Source of the DNA: JAXGQD01 sp040766665
Lineage (GTDB): Bacteria; Bacillota; Clostridia; Saccharofermentanales; Fastidiosipilaceae
Direction of reading: 5' to 3'
NCBI GenBank assembly: GCA_040766665.1
Contig: JAXGQD010000004.1
Span: 186,001-250,000, forward strand
DNA: 64,000 bases
Below the pieces are notes generated by a model, which was not told the DNA's origin, did not search any database, and saw only the letters and a program-made list of their open reading frames with translations. Positions 7,926 to 17,724 of the stretch are shown here, piece after piece. Every line of letters starts with the position of its first letter. Position 1 is the first letter of the stretch. The position numbers and the translations under genes are program-made.

Positions 7926-10299
7926 CCTGAGAACACTGGAATATGACAAGATTATCGCGGAATTGGAACAGTTAGCCGTTTCGCAGATGGGTAAAAGACG
8001 CGCCGCCGGCTTGCTCCCATCTCTGGATGCTGCAGAAATCGAAGAATGGCAAAATGAAACCGCCGCTGCCGAGGCCATCCTATTGAGCAAAGGCAGCCCG
8101 CCCCTCTACGGCCTACATGACATTACTTCATCCGTTAAAAGAGCTGAGCATGGTGCTTCGCTCAACTGTGCCGAACTCCTGCAAATCGCCTCTTTTTTAA
8201 AGGCGGCCGAGCGCCTGAAAAAGTTTGTACCAGAGGCGGGACCGGGTGAAAATGTACTTTATCAGCTGATGACGCAGTTGCTGCCGCTCAGTGCTTTTGC
8301 AGCGCGCATTGACCAGGCCATTATCAGTGAAGAGGAAGTGGCGGATGAGGCCAGCCCGGCTCTTTCCAGTATTCGTCGCAAACAACGCAATGTGCAAAAT
8401 TCCATCAAATCATCATTGGAAGATATTTTGCGCAAACAGTCGAAGTATCTTCAGGACAACATCATCACGCAAAGGCAGGGGCGCTACGTTTTGCCGGTTA
8501 AGGCTGAATTTAGAGCCCAAGTACCCGGGGTTGTACACGACGCTTCCGGTTCAGGTGCCACCCTGTTTATTGAACCTATGGCTGTGGTGACGGCAAACAA
8601 TAAATTGCGTGAGTTGGCAGCCGAGGAACGCGATGAAATCGAGCGGATTCTGGCTGCTTTTTCTGCGGAAGTGGCGGAGGAAAGCACGACACTGACGAGT
8701 GATGCCGCGATTTTGGAACAGCTGGATTTTGCTTTTGCCAAGGGACGACTGGCGACGAAAATGAAGGCGACTCGCCCGGTACTTAACGAGCGTGGCTATA
8801 CCGAATTGCGCCAGGCCAGACATCCCTTAATTCCGGATGAGAAAGTGGTACCCATTGATTTGCATATCGGCGGCGATTTCAAAACTTTGGTCATAACAGG
8901 CCCCAATACAGGTGGCAAAACCGTCGCCCTAAAAACGCTGGGCTTACTGACGCTGATGGCGCAAGCCGGCTTGCATATCCCTGCGCGCGAACTCTCGCAA
9001 GTTGGTGTTTTCGAGGCGGTTTTGGCTGATATCGGCGATGAACAAAGCATCGAACAAAATCTGTCAACTTTCTCGGCGCACATGCGCCATCTGGTTGAAA
9101 TCAGCCAGGACGTCACTGAAAGAAGCCTGGTGCTGCTCGATGAATTGGGTTCCGGGACAGACCCAACAGAGGGGGCTGCCCTGGCTGTAGCGCTTTTGGA
9201 TTATTTTGCCAAAAAAGGTGCGGTGACCATGGCGACGACGCACTATAAAGAGCTCAAAGCCTACGCCATTCAAACGGCCGGTGTGGAAAATGCCTGCTGT
9301 GAGTTTGATACCGAAACCCTGCAACCGACCTACCGTCTGCTGATCGGGGTGCCGGGTGTCAGTAATGCGTTTATCATTTCCCAAAAACTGGGGCTGAGTG
9401 ATGAAATCATTGAAGTGGCGCGCGGGCAAATCAGCCAGTCCAATATGCAGTTTGAAGACCTGATAAAAGAGATTGAGTATAACAAAACGCTGGCGCTGCG
9501 CGAACGTGAGAGTGCCGAGGCCGAGCGCAGGCAATACAAACAGCAACTGGCTGAAATTACCAGCGAGAAAGACAAGCTCAAAGAGAATAAGGCAGGTATT
9601 TTAGCCAAGGCTCGTGAAGAGTCACGCAGCGAACTGGAAGAAGAGTTGGAAATAATCGATGCTTATCTGGACGAAATCAAGGAACTGATGGCTGCCGGTG
9701 ACTTGGAGCAAGCCAAGAAAATCGGTGAAAGTCTGCGCCATTCCGTTAAACGTAGGCATGGTGAAGTCGAATCGGCCATCGGCAGGGCTACTTTGAATAA
9801 AGGTGGAGACACTCTTAAAGCGGAAGATATTGAGGAAGGCCAATACTACTACGCGCCGAGCCTCAACTTGATTGGCAAGGCGATGAATAAAGTGGACAAT
9901 AAGTCCATGGTCAGCTTGCAAAGCGGGGCACTCAAACTCCAAGTCAAAGCCAACACACTATTACCGGCCGCCGCTGCACCGCAGGCATTGCGCGATGCTT
10001 TACCCGAGAGCAAGAACAAATCACATCAGAAATTGGTCAGTCAACGTCGGCAAAACTTTCACGCGGAACTGAAATTGCTTGGCCAAACTTCGGACGAAGC
10101 CATAGCCAATCTTGACCGTTTTCTCGACGATGCGGTATTGGCGGGTGCCCAAAGTGTGCGCATTGTTCATGGCAAGGGCACAGGGGTCTTGCGCAAGGCC
10201 GTGGCTGATTTTGTAAAGCGTGACAAACGGGTCAAGCGCTCCAGAATTGCGGGTTTTGGTGAAGGGGACAGCGGTGTAACCATCGCGGAACTGCGCTAA
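7912..10299 (+). CDS. mutS2: endonuclease MutS2
   Basis: MutS2-family ATPase-nuclease, 795 residues, linked in other bacteria to suppression of homologous recombination and to rescue of collided ribosomes. It has the MutS core and ABC-type ATPase with Walker A GPNTGGKTVALKT near 329 and Walker B LLDELGSGTDP near 408, a charged coiled coil at about 520-620, and a C-terminal Smr nuclease domain ending in VRIVHGKGTGVLRKAV. There is no N-terminal mismatch-recognition domain, which separates it from MutS. The start is GTG and overlaps pgsA. Confidence 0.94.
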   Translation: MKENDLRTLEYDKIIAELEQLAVSQMGKRRAAGLLPSLDAAEIEEWQNETAAAEAILLSKGSPPLYGLHDITSSVKRAEHGASLNCAELLQIASFLKAAERLKKFVPEAGPGENVLYQLMTQLLPLSAFAARIDQAIISEEEVADEASPALSSIRRKQRNVQNSIKSSLEDILRKQSKYLQDNIITQRQGRYVLPVKAEFRAQVPGVVHDASGSGATLFIEPMAVVTANNKLRELAAEERDEIERILAAFSAEVAEESTTLTSDAAILEQLDFAFAKGRLATKMKATRPVLNERGYTELRQARHPLIPDEKVVPIDLHIGGDFKTLVITGPNTGGKTVALKTLGLLTLMAQAGLHIPARELSQVGVFEAVLADIGDEQSIEQNLSTFSAHMRHLVEISQDVTERSLVLLDELGSGTDPTEGAALAVALLDYFAKKGAVTMATTHYKELKAYAIQTAGVENACCEFDTETLQPTYRLLIGVPGVSNAFIISQKLGLSDEIIEVARGQISQSNMQFEDLIKEIEYNKTLALRERESAEAERRQYKQQLAEITSEKDKLKENKAGILAKAREESRSELEEELEIIDAYLDEIKELMAAGDLEQAKKIGESLRHSVKRRHGEVESAIGRATLNKGGDTLKAEDIEEGQYYYAPSLNLIGKAMNKVDNKSMVSLQSGALKLQVKANTLLPAAAAPQALRDALPESKNKSHQKLVSQRRQNFHAELKLLGQTSDEAIANLDRFLDDAVLAGAQSVRIVHGKGTGVLRKAVADFVKRDKRVKRSRIAGFGEGDSGVTIAELR

Positions 10300-10437
10300 G
10301 GGAGGCTTTTGCCCGCACGGTTCTGTGTGAATCGCTCTTTTCAGTCTTGTAATTCAGAGGCAAGAAATGTAAAGTGGGTGGAGACATAGCGCTGTTTTGC
10401 TGTGTCAGAAACGCAGTATGAGGAGTGGAGGAATACC

Positions 10438-11163
10438 ATGGTTATTCAAGTTTTCGATAACGAAAGACAAGTCGCTCAAGCCGGTGCAGCACTGATTGCA
10501 ACCCAGCTTTTAGATGAGCCGGAATCCGTTTTAGGTTTTGCAACAGGCAGCACACCCTTAGGTGTTTATGCGGAATTGGTGAGACTGTACGAAGAAGGCG
10601 TCATTTCTTTCGGAGATGCCACCACCTTTAATTTAGATGAATACTATGGCATCAGCCGCGACCACAATCAAAGCTACTACTATTTTATGATGGAAAACCT
10701 TTTCTCCAAGGTCAATCTTCCTGTCGAAAACATACACCTGCCGAACGGTGATGCAGAAGACCCGACCGAAGAATGTCACGCCTATGAAGAAGCCATCGCC
10801 GAAGCCGGCGGTGTCGACTTACAGCTTTTGGGTATCGGCAGAAACGGCCACATTGGCTTTAACGAGCCGGGTGCCGTTTTCGAGCGTGCCACTCACTTGG
10901 TCGACCTAACCGAGGATACCATCGAAGCCAACGCCCGTTTCTTTGAGGCTGCCGCCGATGTCCCGCGCCAAGCTTTGAGTATGGGTATCGGTACTATCAT
11001 GGACGCTTATAAAATACTTCTGGTTGCGACCGGCAGAAACAAAGCTGAAGCAGTCCGTGACATGATTCAGGGCAATATCGATCCCCAATGCCAAGCTTCT
11101 ATTTTGCAAGTGCACCCTAACGTTACCGTTTTACTGGATAAGGAAGCGGCTGCACTGCTCTAA
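10438..11163 (+). CDS. nagB: glucosamine-6-phosphate deaminase
   Basis: Converts glucosamine 6-phosphate to fructose 6-phosphate and ammonia in amino-sugar catabolism. The 241-residue form matches the short Bacillus NagB. Motifs: GFATGSTPLGVY near the N terminus, FNLDEYYG, and LGIGRNGHIGFNEPG with the catalytic Asp/His region. I chose ATG 10438 because GAGGAGTGGAGG lies just upstream; a GTG at 10402 in the same frame lacks a site. A short hairpin (GACATAGC...GCTGTGTC, 10383-10406) precedes the RBS. The partner nagA is 5 kb away on the other strand. Confidence 0.93.
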   Translation: MVIQVFDNERQVAQAGAALIATQLLDEPESVLGFATGSTPLGVYAELVRLYEEGVISFGDATTFNLDEYYGISRDHNQSYYYFMMENLFSKVNLPVENIHLPNGDAEDPTEECHAYEEAIAEAGGVDLQLLGIGRNGHIGFNEPGAVFERATHLVDLTEDTIEANARFFEAAADVPRQALSMGIGTIMDAYKILLVATGRNKAEAVRDMIQGNIDPQCQASILQVHPNVTVLLDKEAAALL

Positions 11164-11187
11164 GCTAAGGACTTACCAAATCTGAAG

Positions 11188-11218
11188 TGCCCGGCAGTGC
11201 ATGTCGGGCATTTATTTT
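11188..11218 (+). terminator. intrinsic terminator after nagB
   Basis: TGCCCG (11188-11193) pairs with CGGGCA (11205-11210), followed by TTTATTTT. Confidence 0.75.
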
Positions 11219-11321
11219 GCCAAAAATCTCTTTGTTTTGATGAGCTGCCTAGTATCAAGTGACGCAGGGCGGCAAGTGCGCTAAAATAACCGGGATACCT
11301 TGAGGGTGGAGGAAATGAAGA

Positions 11322-13973
11322 ATGAATAAGCTGGATCAGATGGAAAAGAATTTTATTCCCGCGACAGCAGAAAACAGAATATATAAAAAGTGGTTGGATG
11401 CCGGCAGTTTTAGGGCTCGGGTCAATCCGGAAAAGAAGCCCTTTACAATTGTAATGCCGCCGCCCAATATTACCGGCCAGCTGCACATGGGCCATGCTCT
11501 GAATAACAGCATCCAGGATATCATTATTCGCTGGCGCCGCATGCAAGGCTATGAAGCCTTGTGGCAGCCCGGAACCGACCATGCTTCTATTGCAACGGAA
11601 GCCAAGATTGTTGAAACGCTGCGTGAAGAGGGCATCAACAAAGAAGATTTGGGTCGTGAAAAATTTTTGGAACGTGCCTGGGCGTGGCGGGAACAGTATG
11701 GCGGTCGCATTGTTGAGCAACTCAAACGACTGGGCAGTTCCTGTGATTGGGAACGCGAACGTTTCACCATGGATGAAGGCTGTTCGAACGCCGTCAATGA
11801 GGTCTTTGTCAGGCTTTATGAGAAGGGTCTCATTTATCGTGGCAAAAAAATGGTCAACTGGTGCCCGCACTGTTTAACCACCATATCCGACGCGGAAGTG
11901 GAGCACGAGGAGCAGCACAGCCACCTCTGGCATATTCGTTATCCATTAGAAAACGGACAGGGCGAAGTGGTCGTGGCGACGACCAGACCGGAAACCATGC
12001 TGGGTGATACCGCGGTTGCCGTGAACCCTGAAGATGAGCGCTACACTGCGATTATCGGTCAACATGTCATTTTGCCCATCGTCAACAAAGCCATTCCCGT
12101 GGTTGCGGATCATTATGTTGAAACGGAATTCGGCACGGGTGTCGTTAAAATCACACCGGCTCATGACCCGAATGACTATGCGGTAGCGCAACGCCATCAA
12201 TTAGAGATATTAGATGTGCTGACGGATGACGGTCATGTCAATGAACACGGCGGGAAGTTCGAAGGCCTGAACATCAAGGAAGCCAGGAAAGCCATTGTCG
12301 CTGAGCTGGAAGCCCAGGGCTTTTTGCTAAAAACGGAAGCCTATACCCATAACGTCGGCACTTGCTACCGTTGTTCTACAACGATTGAACCGAAACTCTC
12401 ATTGCAATGGTTTGTGGCCATGCAAGAGCTGGCCCAGCCCGCCATTGAGGTCGTGCGCAACGGCAAAACCGCCTTTATACCCGAACGTTTTGACAAGACC
12501 TACTACAATTGGATGCTAAACATCCAAGATTGGTGTATTTCGCGACAACTGTGGTGGGGTCACCGTATCCCTGCCTATTACTGTGATGCTTGCCATGAGC
12601 TAGTCATTGCCAAAGAAAAGCCTGCGTCTTGCCCTCATTGCCAAAGCAGTGCCCTAACTCAGGATCCCGACACGCTGGATACCTGGTTCAGTTCGGCACT
12701 TTGGCCGTTTAGCACCTTGGGTTGGCCTGAACAAACACCCGATTTGGATTATTTTTATCCCACCGATACCCTGGTTACCGGTCCTGACATTATCTTTTTC
12801 TGGGTTGCTCGGATGATTTTCTCCGGTATCGAGCAAATGGGTGAGACGCCCTTTCATACGGTTTATTTCAATGGCATCGTGCGCGATGCCGAAGGACGGA
12901 AGATGTCCAAGTCCCTAAATAACGGCATAGATCCTTTGGAAATCATCGATGAGTCCGGAGCTGATGCTTTGCGCTACGCCTTGATTGACGGCAATGCGCC
13001 TGGGAACGACCAGCGCTTCCGCGATGAAAAGGTCAAAGCCGGCAGTGCTTTTATCAATAAAGTTTGGAATGCCGCCCGTTTCGTGTTGATGAACCTGGAC
13101 GAGGACGAAGACTTCAGCGCATTTGATGAGAAACAACTGCGCATGGAAGACCGTTGGATACTTTCCAAACTGAAGCAAACCATAGAAGAAGTGACCCACA
13201 ATCTCGAAAAGTACGAGTTTGGTTTAGCCTTGGCAAAAGTCAACAGCTTTATCTGGGAGTCTTTCTGTGACTGGTATATCGAGATGGTCAAGCCGCGTTT
13301 GCGTGACCGTCATTTACCGGCCAGCCTGGAAGCCCGAGCAATCCTTCTAGAGGTCTTAAAAAGTTCACTTAAGCTGCTACATCCCTTCATGCCCTTTTTC
13401 ACCGAGGCACTCTACGAATATCTGCCCGGAGCGGAGCCCAGTTTGATGCTCTGTGCATGGCCCGACCCCGCAACTCTGAGTTATGATGAGGCCGCGGTTT
13501 CCGATATGACAAGCTTGATGGAAGCGGTGCGGCAAGTGCGCAATATCCGTACGGAACTCGGAGTGGCTCCTTCCAAGAAAGTCTCTTTAAGTGTTGTTTC
13601 GGAAAACGAGAATTTTAAAAAGCTGTTCAGCGAAGGTCAAGATTACTTGGAGCGCTTGGCAGGCATAGAAAAACTGCAAGTCCAAACGGATAAAGAGGGC
13701 ATTTCGGCGAATGCCGTTTCGGCGGTCATGGCCGATGGAAGCTTATATATTCCTCTTGAAGAGCTGCTCGATTTAGAGCTGGAGAAGGCGCGCATAGCCA
13801 AAGAACTGGAACAGGTAAAAACATCGATTGAACGACTCCAAAGCAAACTGGAAAACCAGGCTTTTGTCGCCAAAGCACCGGCTGCAGTGGTCGATGCGGA
13901 GCGCGCCAAACTCGAAAAACAGCAAGCCCTAGAGGAACAATTACAGGCTCGTTTTGATTCCCTGAATGTTTGA
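11322..13973 (+). CDS. valS: valyl-tRNA synthetase
   Basis: Class I aminoacyl-tRNA synthetase charging tRNA-Val, 883 residues. The HIGH-type motif occurs as PPPNITGQLHMGHALN near residue 45-60 and the KMSKS loop as GRKMSKSLNNG near 525. Between them is the large editing (CP1) domain with TTRPETMLGDTAVAV. The C-terminal 70 residues form the typical coiled coil. The start follows AGGGTGGAGG. The upstream 100 bases contain no T-box signature beyond that Shine-Dalgarno stretch. A promoter-like TTGACT overlapping the stop serves the next gene. Confidence 0.97.
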   Translation: MNKLDQMEKNFIPATAENRIYKKWLDAGSFRARVNPEKKPFTIVMPPPNITGQLHMGHALNNSIQDIIIRWRRMQGYEALWQPGTDHASIATEAKIVETLREEGINKEDLGREKFLERAWAWREQYGGRIVEQLKRLGSSCDWERERFTMDEGCSNAVNEVFVRLYEKGLIYRGKKMVNWCPHCLTTISDAEVEHEEQHSHLWHIRYPLENGQGEVVVATTRPETMLGDTAVAVNPEDERYTAIIGQHVILPIVNKAIPVVADHYVETEFGTGVVKITPAHDPNDYAVAQRHQLEILDVLTDDGHVNEHGGKFEGLNIKEARKAIVAELEAQGFLLKTEAYTHNVGTCYRCSTTIEPKLSLQWFVAMQELAQPAIEVVRNGKTAFIPERFDKTYYNWMLNIQDWCISRQLWWGHRIPAYYCDACHELVIAKEKPASCPHCQSSALTQDPDTLDTWFSSALWPFSTLGWPEQTPDLDYFYPTDTLVTGPDIIFFWVARMIFSGIEQMGETPFHTVYFNGIVRDAEGRKMSKSLNNGIDPLEIIDESGADALRYALIDGNAPGNDQRFRDEKVKAGSAFINKVWNAARFVLMNLDEDEDFSAFDEKQLRMEDRWILSKLKQTIEEVTHNLEKYEFGLALAKVNSFIWESFCDWYIEMVKPRLRDRHLPASLEARAILLEVLKSSLKLLHPFMPFFTEALYEYLPGAEPSLMLCAWPDPATLSYDEAAVSDMTSLMEAVRQVRNIRTELGVAPSKKVSLSVVSENENFKKLFSEGQDYLERLAGIEKLQVQTDKEGISANAVSAVMADGSLYIPLEELLDLELEKARIAKELEQVKTSIERLQSKLENQAFVAKAPAAVVDAERAKLEKQQALEEQLQARFDSLNV

Positions 13974-13998
13974 CTAAAGCTATACGAAGGACTAGAAT
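13970..13998 (+). promoter_or_regulatory. sigma-A-type promoter for fba
   Basis: TTGACT at 13970-13975 and TAGAAT at 13993-13998 are separated by 17 bases. The -35 overlaps the valS stop codon. A small hairpin (GCCTGC...GCAGG) lies in the leader. Confidence 0.6.
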
Positions 13999-14065
13999 TT
14001 ATTCAGTAAAGATTGGCTGAGCCTGCTTCGCAGGAGAGGACGAAAGATAAATAAGGAGATTTTTT

Positions 14066-15001
14066 ATGCCTTTAGTAACGACGACCGAAATGTTCAAGAA
14101 AGCTTATGAAGGCGGTTACGCCATCGGTGCTTTTAATGTTAACAACATGGAGATTATTCAAGGAATTACCGAAGCCGGTAAAGAACTGAACGCCCCACTG
14201 ATACTCCAGGTTTCTTCGGGAGCACGTAAGTACGCGAACCATACCTACCTGACCAAATTGGTTGAAGCGGCACTTATCGAAACGGATCTGCCTATCGCCT
14301 TACATCTCGACCACGGTGATACCTTTGAGCTTTGCAAGAGCTGTATCGATGGTGGTTTTACCTCGGTCATGATTGACGGTTCACATCACAGCTATGAAGA
14401 CAACATTAAACTGACCAAACAGGTCGTTGAATATGCACACGCCCACGGTGTTGTGGTTGAAGGTGAATTGGGACGTTTGGAAGGTGTGGAAGATGACGTA
14501 GTTGTCAGCGCAGAAGAAGCTTCCTACACCCAACCCGATCAAGTCGAAGACTTTGTGACTAGAACCGGCGTTGACTCCTTAGCTATCGCTATCGGTACCA
14601 GCCACGGCGCATTCAAGTTCAAACCGGGCCAGAAACCACAACTGCGCTTTGATATTCTGGAAGAAGTCAGCAGACGTTTACCGGGCTTTCCCATTGTTTT
14701 ACACGGTGCTTCCTCCGTTATCCCCGAGTATGTGGAAATGATCAACCAATATGGCGGTAAGATGGCTGACGCCATCGGTATTCCCGAAGATATGTTACGT
14801 GAAGCAGCGAAATCCGCGGTCTGCAAGATTAACATCGACTCTGACCTGCGTTTGGCCATGACCGGTACGATTCGCAAGTATTTTGCCGAAAATCCTTCCC
14901 ACTTTGACCCGCGTCAATATCTGAAACCCGCACGCGAGAATATCAAGCAGATGGTTGCCAGAAAGATTGTCAACGTCTTGGGTTGTGACGGTAAAGCATA
15001 A
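14066..15001 (+). CDS. fba: class II fructose-1,6-bisphosphate aldolase
   Basis: Zinc-dependent aldolase that cleaves fructose 1,6-bisphosphate to dihydroxyacetone phosphate and glyceraldehyde 3-phosphate. The 311-residue sequence has the metal-binding HLDHGDTFELC segment, EGELGRLEGVEDD, AIGTSHGAFKF and VLHGASSVIP (zinc histidines), and KINIDSDLRLAMT near the C terminus. It is preceded by TAAGGAGA and has its own promoter and terminator, so it is probably transcribed alone. Confidence 0.95.
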   Translation: MPLVTTTEMFKKAYEGGYAIGAFNVNNMEIIQGITEAGKELNAPLILQVSSGARKYANHTYLTKLVEAALIETDLPIALHLDHGDTFELCKSCIDGGFTSVMIDGSHHSYEDNIKLTKQVVEYAHAHGVVVEGELGRLEGVEDDVVVSAEEASYTQPDQVEDFVTRTGVDSLAIAIGTSHGAFKFKPGQKPQLRFDILEEVSRRLPGFPIVLHGASSVIPEYVEMINQYGGKMADAIGIPEDMLREAAKSAVCKINIDSDLRLAMTGTIRKYFAENPSHFDPRQYLKPARENIKQMVARKIVNVLGCDGKA

Positions 15002-15029
15002 GTAATAACGTTTTTAATCAATATTGAGT

Positions 15030-15076
15030 GCTGTCTCACTCGTACCTATGGTGCCGGCGAGACAGCCTCTTTTTGT
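15030..15076 (+). terminator. intrinsic terminator after fba
   Basis: GCTGTCTC (15030-15037) pairs with GAGACAGC (15059-15066); CCTCTTTTTGTTT follows. Confidence 0.8.
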
Positions 15077-15147
15077 TTGGCCATTTTCGCCAGGTTTCTC
15101 CGAGCGCTAACAGCATTTTCTTGGATATAGCTTGCCGTATGTACTTA

Positions 15148-15465
15148 ATGGCAAAAATTGCGCAAATCCAAGTCACTGCGATAATTTGGGGCTTTAAACG
15201 CGTCGTTTGCGGCTCTGATCGACACTTTTTACACTAATCCAATTTCAAATTTCCTGCCGCTTGGATTATCGAAAATACTTACGGTATTTTTGGTATCTGA
15301 CTTCACTTTCAGGCTTTTATAAAGGTTTCGGCTTGGATTATCGAAAATTTTGTCGGATTTTCAGTGATCTAACGAATCGGCTGATTATTCGGAGGTGTCG
15401 CAACCGCCCAGGCAACGCGACGACTGATTTCATAAGCGGAGTCGCAGCGGCCCAAGCTGCGCGAC
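15148..15465 (+). repeat. composite dispersed repeat, uninterrupted copy
   Basis: Non-coding. Three blocks occur in fixed order: unit B1 (CTTGGATTATCGAAAATACT then TACGG, near 15260-15284), unit B2 (CTTGGATTATCGAAAATTTT then GTCGGATTTTCAG, near 15334-15366), then two GTCGC...GCGAC hairpins (15397-15421 and 15441-15465). The same order is found near 33.6 kb and, split by an IS, at 59.8/61.5 kb. The alignment with the latter begins at ATGGCAAAAATT (15148). Short open frames in it do not look coding. Confidence 0.75.
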
Positions 15466-15524
15466 GAGCAAACCCCAGCAGTGTCACAGATTACCCATTG
15501 CCTGCCGCTTCACTCACGAAGCAA

Positions 15525-16502
15525 TCAATCAATATCAAAAACGGTGATTTCAGGTAGGGAAAAGAAGCGCAGGGGAAAGAGCACGCAGCCCACCCCACGC
15601 GAGATGAAGGAGACGATGCCGTTTTTCAGAAAAACACCGTTATAGTACTTTTCTTGGCTCAACTGCTCCCCGCGCAGGGACTTGAATTCTAAGCGGAAGG
15701 GCATGCGAATTTGCCCACCATGAAAATGACCCGAGAAAAAATAGTCCGCATCGTCAGCACTCAGCCCCAAGACGGTGTCCGGGTTATGCGCCACGACCAG
15801 ACGCCGCAGCTCTGTGCCCCCTGCGGAATCATCTAGCAATTCAAAGCGCAAGCGCGAATGGGTGAAACTGATATTGTAGACGTCCGGGTGAGTTAAAGCG
15901 TTCTGCTTTATAGCCGCTTGCATGTCCGGATGCCCAGTTCTTCTGTCATCCAAACCGTAGAGCAGATACTCACGCTCTTGCGCAGCCGCTGCACTCTTTT
16001 GAAAAGTCTTTTTGAACTTTAATCTGATCCCACTGTTCTTCAGCAAACATGCACCGGTTTTGGCAAAATCCTCATCCTTAATCCCTTTATCATGATTTCC
16101 TTTGACCACAAAGAGGGGAATGGAGCGTTTGGCCGCGGCTTTTGCCAAAGCATTGAGGAACTTCAAACCTTTTCTACCCTGGAACTCTTTGGAGATTAAA
16201 TCTCCGCCAAAAATCAGCAGATCGGGTTGTGTGTCAAGCAGTCGCTTGATAAAGTACGCTTTAGGAACGACAAAAAACTGAATATGCAAGTCCGAAAAAA
16301 AGAGCAGACGTAGACGCCCTTTTTCTATCTCAGGCAGCTTTTTGAAAATCGTGCGCGGGTTAAATGTCCGGCGGCGCTGCAGTTTCGCCCTAGCTGTTTC
16401 ATCCAAAGGATAAAGCTGGTATGTCGTGCGGATAATAAAGGGCTCAATCAGGCCCTGAATCAGCGCGATAACGAGTAGTATACCGATGATGGTCCAAAGC
16501 AT
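15525..16502 (-). CDS. membrane-anchored metallophosphoesterase
   Basis: Calcineurin-like phosphoesterase of 325 residues, minus strand. A hydrophobic N-terminal helix (residues 2-20) suggests a membrane anchor. The metal-binding motifs appear in order: FFSDLHIQF, IFGGDLI, VVKGNHDKG, VVAHNPD and FSGHFHGGQ. This pattern matches the YkuE/YaeI group of lipid-active or nucleotide phosphoesterases; the substrate cannot be told from sequence. It starts 8 bases after the nagA stop on the same strand, so the two probably share a transcript. Its 3' end borders the composite repeat. Confidence 0.85.
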   Translation of the reverse strand: MLWTIIGILLVIALIQGLIEPFIIRTTYQLYPLDETARAKLQRRRTFNPRTIFKKLPEIEKGRLRLLFFSDLHIQFFVVPKAYFIKRLLDTQPDLLIFGGDLISKEFQGRKGLKFLNALAKAAAKRSIPLFVVKGNHDKGIKDEDFAKTGACLLKNSGIRLKFKKTFQKSAAAAQEREYLLYGLDDRRTGHPDMQAAIKQNALTHPDVYNISFTHSRLRFELLDDSAGGTELRRLVVAHNPDTVLGLSADDADYFFSGHFHGGQIRMPFRLEFKSLRGEQLSQEKYYNGVFLKNGIVSFISRGVGCVLFPLRFFSLPEITVFDID

Positions 16503-16510
16503 AAGCCGGA

Positions 16511-17644
16511 TTACACCCCAGTCTCGAACTTGAGTTTTTGCCCGCCGATATAGACATCTTTTATATTCAACTGCTCATCAAAGAGCACGAAATCAGCATC
16601 CATGCCTGTTTTAAGCTGTCCTTTGCGATGACCTTCGTCAATCAGTTGCGCCGGATTATAAGTGACCATACGCACCGCGTCGCTCAGCGGAATGCCAAAC
16701 TGCACCGCATGTTTTAAACCGGACCAAATATTGGAAGTGGAACCGGCCAGAGCGCCGTCAGCAGTCCTCGCCACGCTGTCCTTGACCTGCATGATTTGGC
16801 CGCCCAAGTCATAGGAGCCATCGCCCAAACCGGCCGCGCGCATCGAATCGGAAACCAGAATCAGTTTCTCTTTACCAAAGAGCTTATACGCACAGAAAAT
16901 GACGGCAGGATGCACATGGACACCGTCGCAGATGATTTCGGCAAAAGTCCCGAATCGTGCCGCCGCCCCAATCACACCCGGATCACGGTGCAGCAGGGGA
17001 GGCATGGCATTAAAGGTATGTGTGATGCTGGCCGCACCTCTGCCGATGGCTTCCGCCGCGATGTCATAAGTGGCCGCGGTATGCCCCAGAGAAATGACCG
17101 TATCTTTGGCAAAAGTCTCAATAAACGACATGGCCCCTTCGGTTTCAGGTGCCAGCGTAACAATCTTAACCTTGGCCAGTGCCAGGTACTTTCTAAAATC
17201 ATCGATATCGGGCTTACGCACTTCTTCGGCGCGGTGAGCCCCGCGTTTATCCACATTGATGAAAGGACCTTCCATATTGAAGCCCAGCATTCTGGCGCCT
17301 GATAATTCAGGAGTTAAGCGAAAAACCGCTTCCAATTCTTCGACAGGGGTAGTCATCGTAGTGGGTAAGAAGGAGGTGACACCCAATTTGGCCAAGTACA
17401 TGCTGATACTCTCCAAAGCATCGCGGCTGGCTTCCATGGTATCGAAACCCATGGCACCGTGGATGTGCACATCGATCATGCCGGGGATGATTTTCAAACC
17501 TTTGGCTTCAATGCAATCCGTACCCGGCGCGATGGCCGATTCGGGCGGAAGCAGCGCCTTGACCTTTTGGCCCTCCACAATTAAGTCCAAACGCTGAAAA
17601 TTAAATGCTTCGGTATAGACCTCAGCCCCATGGATTCTAAGCAT
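16511..17644 (-). CDS. nagA: N-acetylglucosamine-6-phosphate deacetylase
   Basis: Amidohydrolase that removes acetate from N-acetylglucosamine 6-phosphate, supplying NagB with glucosamine 6-phosphate for recycling of wall amino sugars. The 377 residues include DVHIHGAMGFDT (metal site), FNMEGPFIN, LGHTAATYD, THTFNAMPPL, CDGVHVHP and LVSDSMRAAG. The start is the ATG at 17644. The metallophosphoesterase gene follows directly; nagB lies 5 kb away in the opposite orientation. Confidence 0.93.
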   Translation of the reverse strand: MLRIHGAEVYTEAFNFQRLDLIVEGQKVKALLPPESAIAPGTDCIEAKGLKIIPGMIDVHIHGAMGFDTMEASRDALESISMYLAKLGVTSFLPTTMTTPVEELEAVFRLTPELSGARMLGFNMEGPFINVDKRGAHRAEEVRKPDIDDFRKYLALAKVKIVTLAPETEGAMSFIETFAKDTVISLGHTAATYDIAAEAIGRGAASITHTFNAMPPLLHRDPGVIGAAARFGTFAEIICDGVHVHPAVIFCAYKLFGKEKLILVSDSMRAAGLGDGSYDLGGQIMQVKDSVARTADGALAGSTSNIWSGLKHAVQFGIPLSDAVRMVTYNPAQLIDEGHRKGQLKTGMDADFVLFDEQLNIKDVYIGGQKLKFETGV

Positions 17645-17724
17645 AATTTGCGTCCCCCTTTTCTTAACTTAATCTTAGCACAAGCCGGGCTTTCTTCGCT
17701 TAAGACTTTACAAGGCGCGAAACT

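Noticed and set aside
11240..11325. T-box-like AGGGTGG before valS
   Set aside because: The leader is only about 100 bases and the motif is the Shine-Dalgarno site; no specifier stem or antiterminator can be drawn.
15028..15557. Two short plus-strand frames after fba
   Set aside because: They run through a terminator and the composite repeat; sequence identity to other repeat copies is at DNA level, not codon level.
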